From an uncultured Chiayiivirga sp. (GTDB taxonomy: Bacteria > Pseudomonadota > Gammaproteobacteria > Xanthomonadales > Xanthomonadaceae): DNA of 64,000 bases. Position 1 is the first letter of the stretch; every line of letters starts with the position of its first letter. The position numbers and the translations under genes were made by a program. The stretch lies in assembly GCA_934525595.1 (NCBI GenBank), contig CAKSZJ010000002.1, positions 124,001-188,000 on the forward strand. Direction: 5' to 3'. Shown here piece by piece: positions 33,266-41,869 of this stretch. Under the pieces are notes generated by a model. That model was not told the origin of the DNA and made no database searches. It was given only the letters and a program-made list of their open reading frames with translations.

Positions 33266-34192
33266 TCAACCCGAAAGTCGACTCTGCGACCCGACGTCGG
33301 GATCGGTCACTGTCTGGCGCGCCAGACGCGTCTCGCGATAGGCGATGTAATAGTTCGAGGCGAGCACGACGCTGGCACCTGCAAAGGTCCAGCGATCCAC
33401 GGTTTCATCGAACAACAGCCAGCCGTAGACGCCCACGACCAGCACCTGCACGAAGCTGATCGGCGTGAGCAGCGAAGCGTCGCCGGACTTGAGCGCGCGG
33501 GTCCAGAACATGTGCCCGGCGGTACCGAAGAACCCCGCCAGCACGATCCACAGCCAGGTGATGCCGTGCGGCCAGGTCCAGACGAACAGGGCCGGCACCA
33601 GCGACATCGGCACCCACAGCAGGGTGGTATAGAGCACGATGGCATCGGGCTTTTCGGTGCGGGAAAGGAACTTGATGCTGATCGCCACGCTACCGCTGAG
33701 CACCGCCGCTGCCAGCGCGGCCAGGGTATGCACATTGAAACTCGCGCCTCCGGGACGGACGATCAGGAGCACGCCCAGAAACCCGACCACCACCGCGCTC
33801 CAGCGCCGGATCCGGACCACTTCGCCCAGCACCAGCGCGGCGCCGATCGTGACGAACAGCGGCGCCGAGTAGGAGATCGAGATCGCCTCGGCCAGCGGCA
33901 GGTGCACGATCGCCCAGAAGCCGCACAGCATCGAACCGATGCCGATCAGGCAGCGCATGAAATACAGCGACAGGTGGCTGGTTCGCAAGAGGCCGATCCC
34001 GTGGCGAAACAGCAGCGGCAGCGCGAACACGAAGCCGAACAGGTTGCGGAAGAACGCGATCTCGAAAGGATGCAGCTCGGCCGAGGCCAGGCGGATCGTC
34101 ACCGCCATCGAGCCGAAGAACAGCGTGCTCACCAGCATCATGGCAATGGCGCGGCGCAGCTCGCGATTCGGAGCGCTGGCGGAGACGTTCAT
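33266..34192 (-). CDS. EamA/DMT-family transporter
   Basis: 308 residues with ten predicted membrane helices in two five-helix EamA repeats. The first begins about residue 15 (IAMMLVSTLFFGSMAVTIRLA), the second about residue 155 (TLAALAAAVLSGSVAISIKFL). FFRNLFGFVFALPLL and PLAEAISISYSAPLFVTIGA are typical DMT segments. Such proteins export metabolites or amino acids; the substrate cannot be read from the sequence. The start at 34192 was chosen over an Arg-rich upstream frame. It sits 26 bp after murB. Confidence 0.88.
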   Translation of the reverse strand: MNVSASAPNRELRRAIAMMLVSTLFFGSMAVTIRLASAELHPFEIAFFRNLFGFVFALPLLFRHGIGLLRTSHLSLYFMRCLIGIGSMLCGFWAIVHLPLAEAISISYSAPLFVTIGAALVLGEVVRIRRWSAVVVGFLGVLLIVRPGGASFNVHTLAALAAAVLSGSVAISIKFLSRTEKPDAIVLYTTLLWVPMSLVPALFVWTWPHGITWLWIVLAGFFGTAGHMFWTRALKSGDASLLTPISFVQVLVVGVYGWLLFDETVDRWTFAGASVVLASNYYIAYRETRLARQTVTDPDVGSQSRLSG

Positions 34193-34218
34193 CCGGTGCC
34201 CGGGCTGGCGCGCCCGCC

Positions 34219-35304
34219 TCATGCCGGGGCGGCGGCGGCCGCTGCCGGTGCGCCCGGCGCATCCCAGTGCGCTCCGACGATGCGCGCCTCCGGCTCCAGC
34301 CACACACCGAAGCGCTCGTGCACCGACATCGCCACGCGCCGCGCCAGCGCGAACATCTCTGCGCCGCTGGCCTGGCCGTGGTTGACCAGCACCAGCGCGT
34401 GCTGCGCCGACACGCCGGCGTCGCCTTCGCGAAAGCCCTTCCAGCCGGCGCGCTCGATCAGCCAGGCCGCCGAGAGTTTGCGCGCCTGCCCCTCGTCGAC
34501 GGCCCAGGCCGGCATGGCGGGTTCGTCGCGCTGCAGCGCCCGCGCGTGGTCGGCGGCAACCACCGGATTGCGGAAGAAGCTGCCGACGTTTGGTTCGAGG
34601 GCGGGATTGGGCAGTTTGCGGGTGCGAAGGCGCGACACGGCCTCGGCGATCTGTGCAGGACGCGGCGCATCGCCGGCGCCCAGCAGCGCCAGTTCCTCCG
34701 GCAGGCCCGGATAGCCGATGCGCGGAGGATGCCGGCGCGGCAAACGCAGCTCGATCGCCGTCACCAGCCAGCGCGCGGGATCGCGCTTGAATACGGAATC
34801 ACGGTAGCCGAAGGCGCAGTCGGCGCGATCCAGCCGCACCAGCGCGCCGGCCTGCCGATCCCAGGCTTCGACGGTCTGGATGAATTCACCCACCTCGGTG
34901 CCGTACGCGCCGATGTTCTGGATCGGCGCGGCACCGGCAAGCCCCGGGATCAGGACCAGGTTTTCCAGCCCCGCGTAGCCAAGGCCCAGGCTCCAGGCCA
35001 CCACGTCGTCCCAGCGCTCGCCCGCGCCAACGCGCAGCAGTGCGCCATCGTCGTCGTGCCCGAGCACCTGACGGTCCATCGCGCCGATGGCCATCACCAC
35101 GCCGGGCACGTCGCCCACGATCAGGGTATTGCTGCCCTCGCCCAGCACCAGCAGCGGCGCGCGCTGCAGGTAGGGCATGGCGAAAAGCTCGGGCAAGGCC
35201 TCGGCGCGGCGCACGTCGACGAACAGCTCGGCCCGGGACGCCACGCGAAAGCCGTTGCGGCCGGCCAGGGAAATGTGTTCGGCAAGGTGATACGCCTGCC
35301 CCAT
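34219..35304 (-). CDS. murB: UDP-N-acetylenolpyruvoylglucosamine reductase
   Basis: 361 residues, a type I MurB in length. FAD-binding GEGSNTLI, IQNIGAYGTEV, the Tyr region CAFGYRDSVFKRD, NVGSFFRNPVV with the catalytic Ser, and the C-terminal Glu in GVWLEPEARIVG are all present. It uses NADPH to reduce the enolpyruvyl group to lactyl, finishing UDP-MurNAc for peptidoglycan. The ATG at 35304 overlaps the pyrD stop (TGATG), so it is coupled to pyrD. The tail ends in an alanine-rich run. Confidence 0.95.
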   Translation of the reverse strand: MGQAYHLAEHISLAGRNGFRVASRAELFVDVRRAEALPELFAMPYLQRAPLLVLGEGSNTLIVGDVPGVVMAIGAMDRQVLGHDDDGALLRVGAGERWDDVVAWSLGLGYAGLENLVLIPGLAGAAPIQNIGAYGTEVGEFIQTVEAWDRQAGALVRLDRADCAFGYRDSVFKRDPARWLVTAIELRLPRRHPPRIGYPGLPEELALLGAGDAPRPAQIAEAVSRLRTRKLPNPALEPNVGSFFRNPVVAADHARALQRDEPAMPAWAVDEGQARKLSAAWLIERAGWKGFREGDAGVSAQHALVLVNHGQASGAEMFALARRVAMSVHERFGVWLEPEARIVGAHWDAPGAPAAAAAAPA

Positions 35305-36341
35305 CAGCGCCGCACGCCCCGTTCCCGCCGACGCCGGATCGCCTCCACGCACTCGCGCACCAGAGCCGGCCCGCGATAGACCAGGCCGCTGTAGCACTGC
35401 ACCAGGAGCGCGCCGGCCGCGAGTTTTCCCACCGCGTCGGCACCGCTCAGGATGCCGCCCACGCCGATGATCGGAATACTGGAATCAAGATGCGCACGCA
35501 GCCGGCGCAGCGCCTCGGTCGCCACGCCATAAAGCGGCGCACCGGACAACCCGCCGGCTTCCCCGGCGTGGCGCAGGCCGGCCACTTCGCTGCGATCGAT
35601 CGTGGTGTTGGTGGCAACGACGCCATCCACACCGGCCACGTTCAGTGCCGAAGCCATCGCATGCAGCGCGGCCTCGTCCAGGTCCGGCGCGATCTTGACC
35701 AGCACGGGGCGGCGCGCGCCGCGCTGCGCGGCCAGGCGCTCCTGCGCCTCGCGCAGCCCGGCCAGCAGCGCGCGCAGCGGATCGCCGTGCTGCAGCTCGC
35801 GCAGCCCGGCGGTGTTGGGTGAGGAAATGTTGACCACGATGTAGCCGGCAACGTCCCACACCCGCTCCAGGCAGTGCAGGTAGTCGCGCAGCGCATGGTC
35901 GTTTGGCGTGTCCTTGTTCTTGCCGATGTTGACGCCGATCACGCCCTTCCAGCGGGTGCGCGCGAGGTTCTTCACCAGCGCATCGACGCCCTCGTTGTTG
36001 AAGCCCATGCGGTTGATGATGGCCTGCTTTTCCGGCAGGCGGAACAGCCGCGGCCGCGGATTCCCGGACTGCGGGCGCGGGGTGACGGTGCCGACTTCGA
36101 TGAAGCCGAAGCCCAGATGCGAGAGCGCGTCGACGTGCGCGCCGTTCTTGTCCATGCCCGCGGCGAGCCCGACGGGGTTCTCGAAGGTCAGCCCGAAGGC
36201 CCGGGTCGGCAACGGCTTGGGACGACGCGCCGCCAGTCCGGCCAGGCCCAGCCGGTGCGCGGCATCGGCCCAGGCCAGGCTGCGCTCGTGCACGGTCTCG
36301 GGATCACCGCAAAACAGCAGAGGTCGCAGCATTGGGTACAT
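35304..36341 (-). CDS. pyrD: Dihydroorotate dehydrogenase, quinone-dependent (class 2)
   Basis: 345 residues. An N-terminal membrane-association helix ([19 protein letters not shown]), [30 protein letters not shown], the class-2 serine motif [11 protein letters not shown], and the FMN-phosphate site [17 protein letters not shown] are present. It oxidises dihydroorotate to orotate and passes electrons to the quinone pool at the inner membrane. In operon with murB. Confidence 0.96.
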   Translation of the reverse strand: MYPMLRPLLFCGDPETVHERSLAWADAAHRLGLAGLAARRPKPLPTRAFGLTFENPVGLAAGMDKNGAHVDALSHLGFGFIEVGTVTPRPQSGNPRPRLFRLPEKQAIINRMGFNNEGVDALVKNLARTRWKGVIGVNIGKNKDTPNDHALRDYLHCLERVWDVAGYIVVNISSPNTAGLRELQHGDPLRALLAGLREAQERLAAQRGARRPVLVKIAPDLDEAALHAMASALNVAGVDGVVATNTTIDRSEVAGLRHAGEAGGLSGAPLYGVATEALRRLRAHLDSSIPIIGVGGILSGADAVGKLAAGALLVQCYSGLVYRGPALVRECVEAIRRRRERGVRR

Positions 36342-36443
36342 CGGCCTCGGGCCTCGGCGCGCAAAATGTGATTCGTGCCGCGAATCACGTCGGAACGTTA
36401 GCGGAATCGACGCCGGCAGCGCCAGCGTTCCAGCCTCTTCAGA

Positions 36444-36737
36444 TCACTGGCCCAGCGTGGCCAGGAACGCCAGCCCGCCGAAGAACATGAACAGCACGAT
36501 GACTCCAAGGATGACCAGCGCCAGCTGCAGATAGCCCAGGACCAGCCCGACGACCGCCAGCCCGTCGCCACCCAGCGCGCCGCCGCTGCGGCGAATCTCG
36601 CCGCGCCCCATGTGCCCGGTGATGATCGCAACGATCGCGCCCAGCAGCGGAATCGCCAGCCAGGACAGGATGCCCGAAACCAGGCTCACCACGGCCATCG
36701 TGCTGGTTGTCCGGGGAGAAGGGGAAGGAGTGTTCAT
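36444..36737 (-). CDS. DUF4190-type small membrane protein
   Basis: 97 residues: a Ser/Thr/Pro-rich N-terminus, then MAVVSLVSGILSWLAIPLLGAIVAIITGHMGRGEIRRSGG in two parts and a second hydrophobic pair. G-H-x-x-x-x-E-I-R-R-S-G-G is the DUF4190 signature. Two to three helices. Function unknown. The ATG at 36737 has GGAG nine bases upstream; longer frames are unsupported. It lies between pyrD and the ALDH gene. Confidence 0.8.
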   Translation of the reverse strand: MNTPSPSPRTTSTMAVVSLVSGILSWLAIPLLGAIVAIITGHMGRGEIRRSGGALGGDGLAVVGLVLGYLQLALVILGVIVLFMFFGGLAFLATLGQ

Positions 36738-36799
36738 GCGGATCGGTCTCCAAGGCGGATGAGGTGGCCCGGCGCGCGCAAGGGCGCGCCGGCTCCCGA

Positions 36800-38329
36800 T
36801 TACAGATCGAACTTGATGCCTTGTGCCAACGGCAGCGAATCGGAATAGTTGATGGTGTTGGTCTGGCGGCGCATGTACACCTTCCACGCATCAGAACCGG
36901 ATTCGCGCCCGCCGCCGGTGTCCTTCTCGCCGCCGAAAGCGCCGCCGATTTCCGCGCCGGAGGTGCCGATGTTGACGTTGGCGATGCCGCAATCGCTGCC
37001 GGCCGCCGAGAGAAACTTCTCGGCGCTCTTGAGGTTGGTGGTGAAGATCGAGGACGACAGGCCCTGCGGCACGCCGTTCTGCATGTCGATGGCCTCGTCC
37101 AGGGCCTTGAACTTCATCACGTAGAGGATCGGCGCGAAGGTTTCGTGCTGCACGATGTCATCGGAGTTCTTCAGCCCGGTGACGATGGCCGGCAGCACAA
37201 AGTTGCCAGGACGATCCATGCGCGTGCCGCCGGTTTCCACGGTGCCGCCGCTGGCCTTGGCCTTCTCGATGGCGGCAAGGAACTCGCTGACCGCCTCGGG
37301 GCTGTTGAGCGGACCCATCAGGTTGGCCGGATCGGTCGGATCACCGATCTTGCTCTCGACCTGCTTGTAGGCCTTGATCAAGGTCGCCAACACGGCGTCG
37401 TGGATGCTCTCGTGCACGATCAGGCGGCGCGTGGTGGTGCAGCGCTGTCCGGCGGTGCCGACCGCGCCGAACACGATGCCGGGAACGGCCAGCTTCAGGT
37501 CGGCGGTTTCATCGAGAATTATCGCGTTGTTGCCGCCCAGCTCCAGCAGGCAGCGGCCCATGCGGTGCGCCACGCGCTCGTTCACCCGGCGGCCCACGCG
37601 GGTGGAGCCGGTGAAGGAAATCAGCCCCACGCGGCGATCGTCCACCAGAGTCTCGGCCAGTGAATGATCCACGTCGTTGATCAGGAAGAAGAGGTCTGGA
37701 AAGCCGCCGGCGCGCAGCGCTTCGTTGCAGATCTTCATCGCCGCGATCGCGGAGAGCGGCACCTTGTTGGAGGGCTTCCAGATGCAGATGTCGCCGCACA
37801 CCGCGGCTAGAAAGCTGTTCCAGCTCCACACCGCGACCGGGAAGTTGAACGCGCTGATGATGCCGACCAGACCGAGCGGGTGGTACTGGTCGTACATGCG
37901 GTGGCCGGGGCGCTCGGAGTGCATGGTGTAGCCGTACATCATGCGGCTCTGCCCGACGGCAAAGTCGGCGATGTCGATCATCTCCTGCACTTCACCGTCG
38001 CCCTCGGGCTTGGACTTGCCCATCTCCAGCGCCACCAGCGAGCCGAGCGCGTCCTTGTGGCGGCGCAGCGCCTCGCCGCACAGGCGGATGGCCTCGCCGC
38101 GGCGCGGCGCCGGGGTGGTGCGCCAGATCTTGAAAACCTCCTGGGCGCGCGCGATGACGGTTTCGTAATCGGCCGCCGTGGTGGCCTCCACCGTCGCGAT
38201 CACCTCGCCCGTGGTGGGGTTTTTCGGCGTGATCCTGCCGGCGCTGGCACTGGACCATTCCCCGCGACCCAGATAGGTACCGGAATTGACGTCGGACAGG
38301 CCCAGGGCCTTCAGGATGGCGTGAGACAT
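36800..38329 (-). CDS. amaB: ALDH7-type semialdehyde dehydrogenase (piperideine-6-carboxylate dehydrogenase)
   Basis: 509 residues. Cofactor and catalytic motifs: [44 protein letters not shown] (Glu general base) and [13 protein letters not shown] with the catalytic Cys. ELGGNNA and GQRCTTTRR are characteristic of the ALDH7/antiquitin subgroup. That enzyme oxidises 2-aminoadipate semialdehyde or piperideine-6-carboxylate in lysine breakdown, with NAD. The start at 38329 has GGAGC before it. No other lysine-catabolic gene is adjacent, so the pathway is inferred from subgroup motifs. Confidence 0.88.
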   Translation of the reverse strand: MSHAILKALGLSDVNSGTYLGRGEWSSASAGRITPKNPTTGEVIATVEATTAADYETVIARAQEVFKIWRTTPAPRRGEAIRLCGEALRRHKDALGSLVALEMGKSKPEGDGEVQEMIDIADFAVGQSRMMYGYTMHSERPGHRMYDQYHPLGLVGIISAFNFPVAVWSWNSFLAAVCGDICIWKPSNKVPLSAIAAMKICNEALRAGGFPDLFFLINDVDHSLAETLVDDRRVGLISFTGSTRVGRRVNERVAHRMGRCLLELGGNNAIILDETADLKLAVPGIVFGAVGTAGQRCTTTRRLIVHESIHDAVLATLIKAYKQVESKIGDPTDPANLMGPLNSPEAVSEFLAAIEKAKASGGTVETGGTRMDRPGNFVLPAIVTGLKNSDDIVQHETFAPILYVMKFKALDEAIDMQNGVPQGLSSSIFTTNLKSAEKFLSAAGSDCGIANVNIGTSGAEIGGAFGGEKDTGGGRESGSDAWKVYMRRQTNTINYSDSLPLAQGIKFDL

Positions 38330-38361
38330 GGTCGCTCCAATGCGGAAGAATTCAGCCCGCC

Positions 38362-38367
38362 ATTGTA
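38362..38367 (-). promoter_or_regulatory. Likely -10 element of the ALDH gene
   Basis: TACAAT on the minus strand, 33 bp upstream of the start codon. No good -35 is seen at 17 bp. Confidence 0.4.
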
Positions 38368-38513
38368 GCGGTTTGCGGGTGCCGCCGTGGCACGCCCGAT
38401 GAACCGTACGGTCAGGCAACGGCCCCGCGGCGCAAGGGGATGCCGGCGGTCGGCCTCGGGTCAGAGCACTGCCGCAGGTGTTGCCACGACCGGGGCAGGA
38501 AACGGCTGCACCC

Positions 38514-39626
38514 TCACGCCGCGCTGATCAGCCGAAAGCCCAAGTGCGACATGGGGCTGTGCGGATCACAGCCGCGGCGCGCGCTGGGGCGATAGGACAG
38601 GCAATAGTCCTCGTTGCACAGGAAAGAACCACCGCGGATGACTTTTTTCGGCGCACCGACGGGGACGCCCGGATCGGCCGGGTCGTAGCAGTCGTCCGGC
38701 CCCTGCGGGTTGTCGATGGGATCGCTCGCGCGCTGCGCCTGGCCCGCAAAATAGTCGGCGCGGTACCAGTCGGCCACCCACTGCCAGGCGTTGCCGGTCA
38801 TGTCGTAAAGGCCATATCCGTTGGCAGGAAAGGCGCCGGCCGGCAGGGTGCCCTCCGCGCCGCCCGCCCCGGGCTTTACCACGGGGAATGGACGCTGCCT
38901 CACATCCCAGTAGTTGGCCAGCTTCGCGCCATCGGCACCCGTCGGTTCGTCGCCCCAGGCGTAGGTGGCCTGCTCCAGGCCGCCGCGCGCGGCGAACTCC
39001 CATTCGGCCTCGGTCGGCAGCCGCTTGCCGGCCCAGCGGGCGTAGGCCAGCGCGTCCTCATGGCTGACCTGCACCACCGGATGTTCACCCTTGCCCTGGA
39101 TCGTGCTGCCCGGGCCTTGCGGATGACGCCATTGTGCGCCGGGCACATAGCTCCACCAGCGTGAATAGTCGTCCAGCCGCACCGGCGCGCGGGTGCCGGT
39201 GAACACCATGGCACCGGGCACCAGCACCTCGTCCGGCGGCCTGGGCACGCCCGGCGGCAGCTGCACGCGGATGGTTTCCCAGTCGGGCCTGCGCTCGGCG
39301 GTGGTGACGTAGCCGGTTTCGCGCACGAATCGGGCGAACTGATCGTTGGTGACGTGGGTCGTGTCCATCCAGAAACCGTCCACGCGCACCGGATGTGCGG
39401 GTCGTTCGTTTTCCTGCGCCAGCCTGTGTCCGCTGCCCATCAGGAACGTGCCGCCGGGAATCCAGGCCATGCCCAGCGGGCCGCTCGCGCCGTCGCCGAG
39501 GATGACTCGCGGTGCCTGCGAGCGCGCCAGGAAACGCCCGCCCAGTGCGCCGGCGACGGCGGCGGCACCCAGCGCCACGCCGCCGAGCAGCAGCTTGCGA
39601 CGCGATGTCTGCTCAATGAACGGCAT
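38514..39626 (-). CDS. Formylglycine-generating enzyme for the adjacent sulfatases
   Basis: 370 residues. Twin-arginine-like N-terminus [19 protein letters not shown] suggests export. SUMF1 fold with [14 protein letters not shown] opening ([17 protein letters not shown]), [14 protein letters not shown] and WQWVADWY. The catalytic cysteine pair is C337 and C342 in [20 protein letters not shown], the signature of true formylglycine-generating enzymes rather than SUMF-like lectins. It oxidises the active-site cysteine of sulfatases to formylglycine. The start at 39626 overlaps the sulfatase end by 14 bp, so it is the third gene of the sulfatase operon. Confidence 0.93.
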   Translation of the reverse strand: MPFIEQTSRRKLLLGGVALGAAAVAGALGGRFLARSQAPRVILGDGASGPLGMAWIPGGTFLMGSGHRLAQENERPAHPVRVDGFWMDTTHVTNDQFARFVRETGYVTTAERRPDWETIRVQLPPGVPRPPDEVLVPGAMVFTGTRAPVRLDDYSRWWSYVPGAQWRHPQGPGSTIQGKGEHPVVQVSHEDALAYARWAGKRLPTEAEWEFAARGGLEQATYAWGDEPTGADGAKLANYWDVRQRPFPVVKPGAGGAEGTLPAGAFPANGYGLYDMTGNAWQWVADWYRADYFAGQAQRASDPIDNPQGPDDCYDPADPGVPVGAPKKVIRGGSFLCNEDYCLSYRPSARRGCDPHSPMSHLGFRLISAA

Positions 39627-41850
39627 GGCTTGGCGCACAGGTGGTTCCAAGATTGGACAGCACGATGGCACCGTCGGTGGCGTCGGTCACACCGTCGAAT
39701 ACGCCACCGACGATGAAATCGTAAACGCTGGACAGGCCCCATTGGTTGGCGATGCGCTGCCACTCGGCGAAGTCGGCCGCGTCCACCACGCCGTCCTGGT
39801 TGCCATCGCCCGGACAGTCGGGCTGAGAGGCCAGCAGCTCGTCCAGCCTGGCCGCCAGATGGTCATAGGCGGCCTGCTGCGCGGGAGTCAGTGCGCCGTC
39901 GAGCAGGTTGTTGCTGGCCGGGTCTTCCAGCATGGGCACGGGCACGGCCTGATCGACCCGATAGAACTCGATGCTGGTGTCCTCGCGGGCGTCATTCGTG
40001 GCGCTGTCGTAGTTGACTGCGGTGTTGCGCACCAGCTTGTAGTCGGCATCGCGGATGGCGACCGAGCGTTCCGCCAGCACTTCGACCTGCAGGCCGCCCG
40101 GATCGTCGGCGAGGATGGCCTGGTTCACCTGCCAGCAGCGCGCGTAGCCCGCGCCGCCGTTGTCCACCACCATGGGATCGGTGTAACCCGCGCCCCACCA
40201 GACGCCGAGGTTGTCCTCGCACACGCTCTTCGAGGTCGGGATCTGGGTGCAGCTGCCGCCAGCCTGGCTGGTCCGGTTCAGGATGCAGGGACCATTGCGG
40301 CCGTCGTTGGCCTGGATGTTGATGCCCGCCTGGGTGAAGTTGATGGTTCGCAGGCTGTCCTGCGCGGGATTCTCCAGATAGGGCAACAAAGGCACCGAGT
40401 CGATCGTGCGCGGCGCTTCCTGCCGCGCGTCCAGGCCCGCAAGCTCTCCGAAGAACTGGAACAGATCCACGGTGTTGACCATATGCTCCACCGCCCTGCC
40501 CGGCTGCGTCACCGGTGCCCCGGCAACGATGAGCGGCACCCACACGCCGGTCTGGTACGAGGTGCCCTTGGCCAGCGACAGGCTGAAAGGCAGCTTGACC
40601 GCGAAGCCCAGCGAGCCGTTGTCGCCGACGATCACGATGACCGTATTGGCCGCCTGCGGGTCGTACACCAGATCGCCCTGACCATCGCGTGTGGCCAGTC
40701 CCGTTTCCACCAGCAGGCGACCGAACTCGGTATCCATGGCCTCGGTCATCTGGTTCTGGATGATGCGTCCGTGCACGGTGCTGGTGCAGTCCAGGATATT
40801 GCCGGAAAAGTCCGGCGAATCCGGCAGCAGCTGTGCAATCTGCGGGCCGCTTTGAGGTGCCAGCGCCATGGGTGCGGGCTGCCAGGGCGTGTGCGCGGCC
40901 GAATAGCTGACGGTGGCCATCCACGGCGCGTTGGCCGGGCGTGAATTGATCCAGGCGATCGCGGCATCGGTTTCGATCGTGGTGCGGTAGCCGCGCGCAC
41001 GCGGGTCGGTCAGCGGCACTTCTTCGACGATGCCATCGTCCACGATCACCAGCGGTGAAACGTAGAAGGCGTTCTCCCGGTTGAATTCCAGGCTCACGCC
41101 CGGCGGCAGGGGATCGCTGCAGCTGGCCTGTTCGCGCACGAAGATGCCGCCCTGGGCCATGCAGGCCAGGCCGCTGCTGTCGCTGCCGATGACCGGCGGC
41201 GCGGGCATCGATGCGCAGGATCCGTCGCTGAAGTGACAGGCACCTGCCAAATGGTGCGGATAGAAGCCGCAGCTCCAGCGCCCGGGTTCGTACACGTCGC
41301 CGGCAGTGGTGTCGATCGAGCCGGGCAGACCGCCGACCCATCCGTGGAAATGATCCCAGCCCAGCACCGCCGGCGTGGCGTTGCCGGCTTCGTTGTGTTC
41401 GGGTCCGGCTAGGTGAAACTTGCCGAACATGGCGCTTTCATAGCCCGCCCTCTTCAGCAGCTTTGGCACGGTCAGGTCGTGCGGGGAAAGCTGCGAGTTG
41501 GCCAGGTCGTTCGGCCCCAGCGCCTGGTACATGTCCGTGCGCAACGGGAAGCGCCCGGTGAAAAACGCCGCGCGGCCGGGCGAGCACTCGGGCATCGACC
41601 AGGTGTTGCGAAACTTCACCCCGGCATCGGCAATGGCCTCGATATTGGGCATCGGCGGGGCGGTCGCGCCGCCATAGCCGAACGCCGCCATCTGGTCGAT
41701 GCCGACATCGTCCATGACCACGAACAGGATGTTGGGCGGCGGAGTCTCGAAGCCATCGCCGAAGATTCCATCCTGCGCCATCGATGCACCCAGCGGCAGC
41801 ATGGAGATGACGAGCGTCAGGACAACGCGCCTGGGCAAGAAAATGTGCAT
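39613..41850 (-). CDS. Secreted sulfatase with dockerin-like C-terminus (second of pair)
   Basis: 745 residues. Signal peptide (about 1-25). NILFVVMDDVGIDQ gives the metal-binding Asp pair (about 47-48), and ECSPGRAAFFTGR holds the formylglycine precursor Cys89 in CSPGR, the C-x-P-x-R sulfatase motif. ATVSYSAAHTPWQ and VGDNGS follow. The last 66 residues contain DGNQDGVVDAADF, a calcium-binding loop like a type I dockerin half-repeat, and a second looser loop. An extra D-G-x-F-G-D-G-F-E motif sits right after the signal. Substrate (which sulfate ester) is unknown. It ends 14 bp into the FGE gene and starts 19 bp behind the first sulfatase. Confidence 0.9.
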   Translation of the reverse strand: MHIFLPRRVVLTLVISMLPLGASMAQDGIFGDGFETPPPNILFVVMDDVGIDQMAAFGYGGATAPPMPNIEAIADAGVKFRNTWSMPECSPGRAAFFTGRFPLRTDMYQALGPNDLANSQLSPHDLTVPKLLKRAGYESAMFGKFHLAGPEHNEAGNATPAVLGWDHFHGWVGGLPGSIDTTAGDVYEPGRWSCGFYPHHLAGACHFSDGSCASMPAPPVIGSDSSGLACMAQGGIFVREQASCSDPLPPGVSLEFNRENAFYVSPLVIVDDGIVEEVPLTDPRARGYRTTIETDAAIAWINSRPANAPWMATVSYSAAHTPWQPAPMALAPQSGPQIAQLLPDSPDFSGNILDCTSTVHGRIIQNQMTEAMDTEFGRLLVETGLATRDGQGDLVYDPQAANTVIVIVGDNGSLGFAVKLPFSLSLAKGTSYQTGVWVPLIVAGAPVTQPGRAVEHMVNTVDLFQFFGELAGLDARQEAPRTIDSVPLLPYLENPAQDSLRTINFTQAGINIQANDGRNGPCILNRTSQAGGSCTQIPTSKSVCEDNLGVWWGAGYTDPMVVDNGGAGYARCWQVNQAILADDPGGLQVEVLAERSVAIRDADYKLVRNTAVNYDSATNDAREDTSIEFYRVDQAVPVPMLEDPASNNLLDGALTPAQQAAYDHLAARLDELLASQPDCPGDGNQDGVVDAADFAEWQRIANQWGLSSVYDFIVGGVFDGVTDATDGAIVLSNLGTTCAPSHAVH

Positions 41851-41869
41851 GGTACGGCTGACTCCTGTC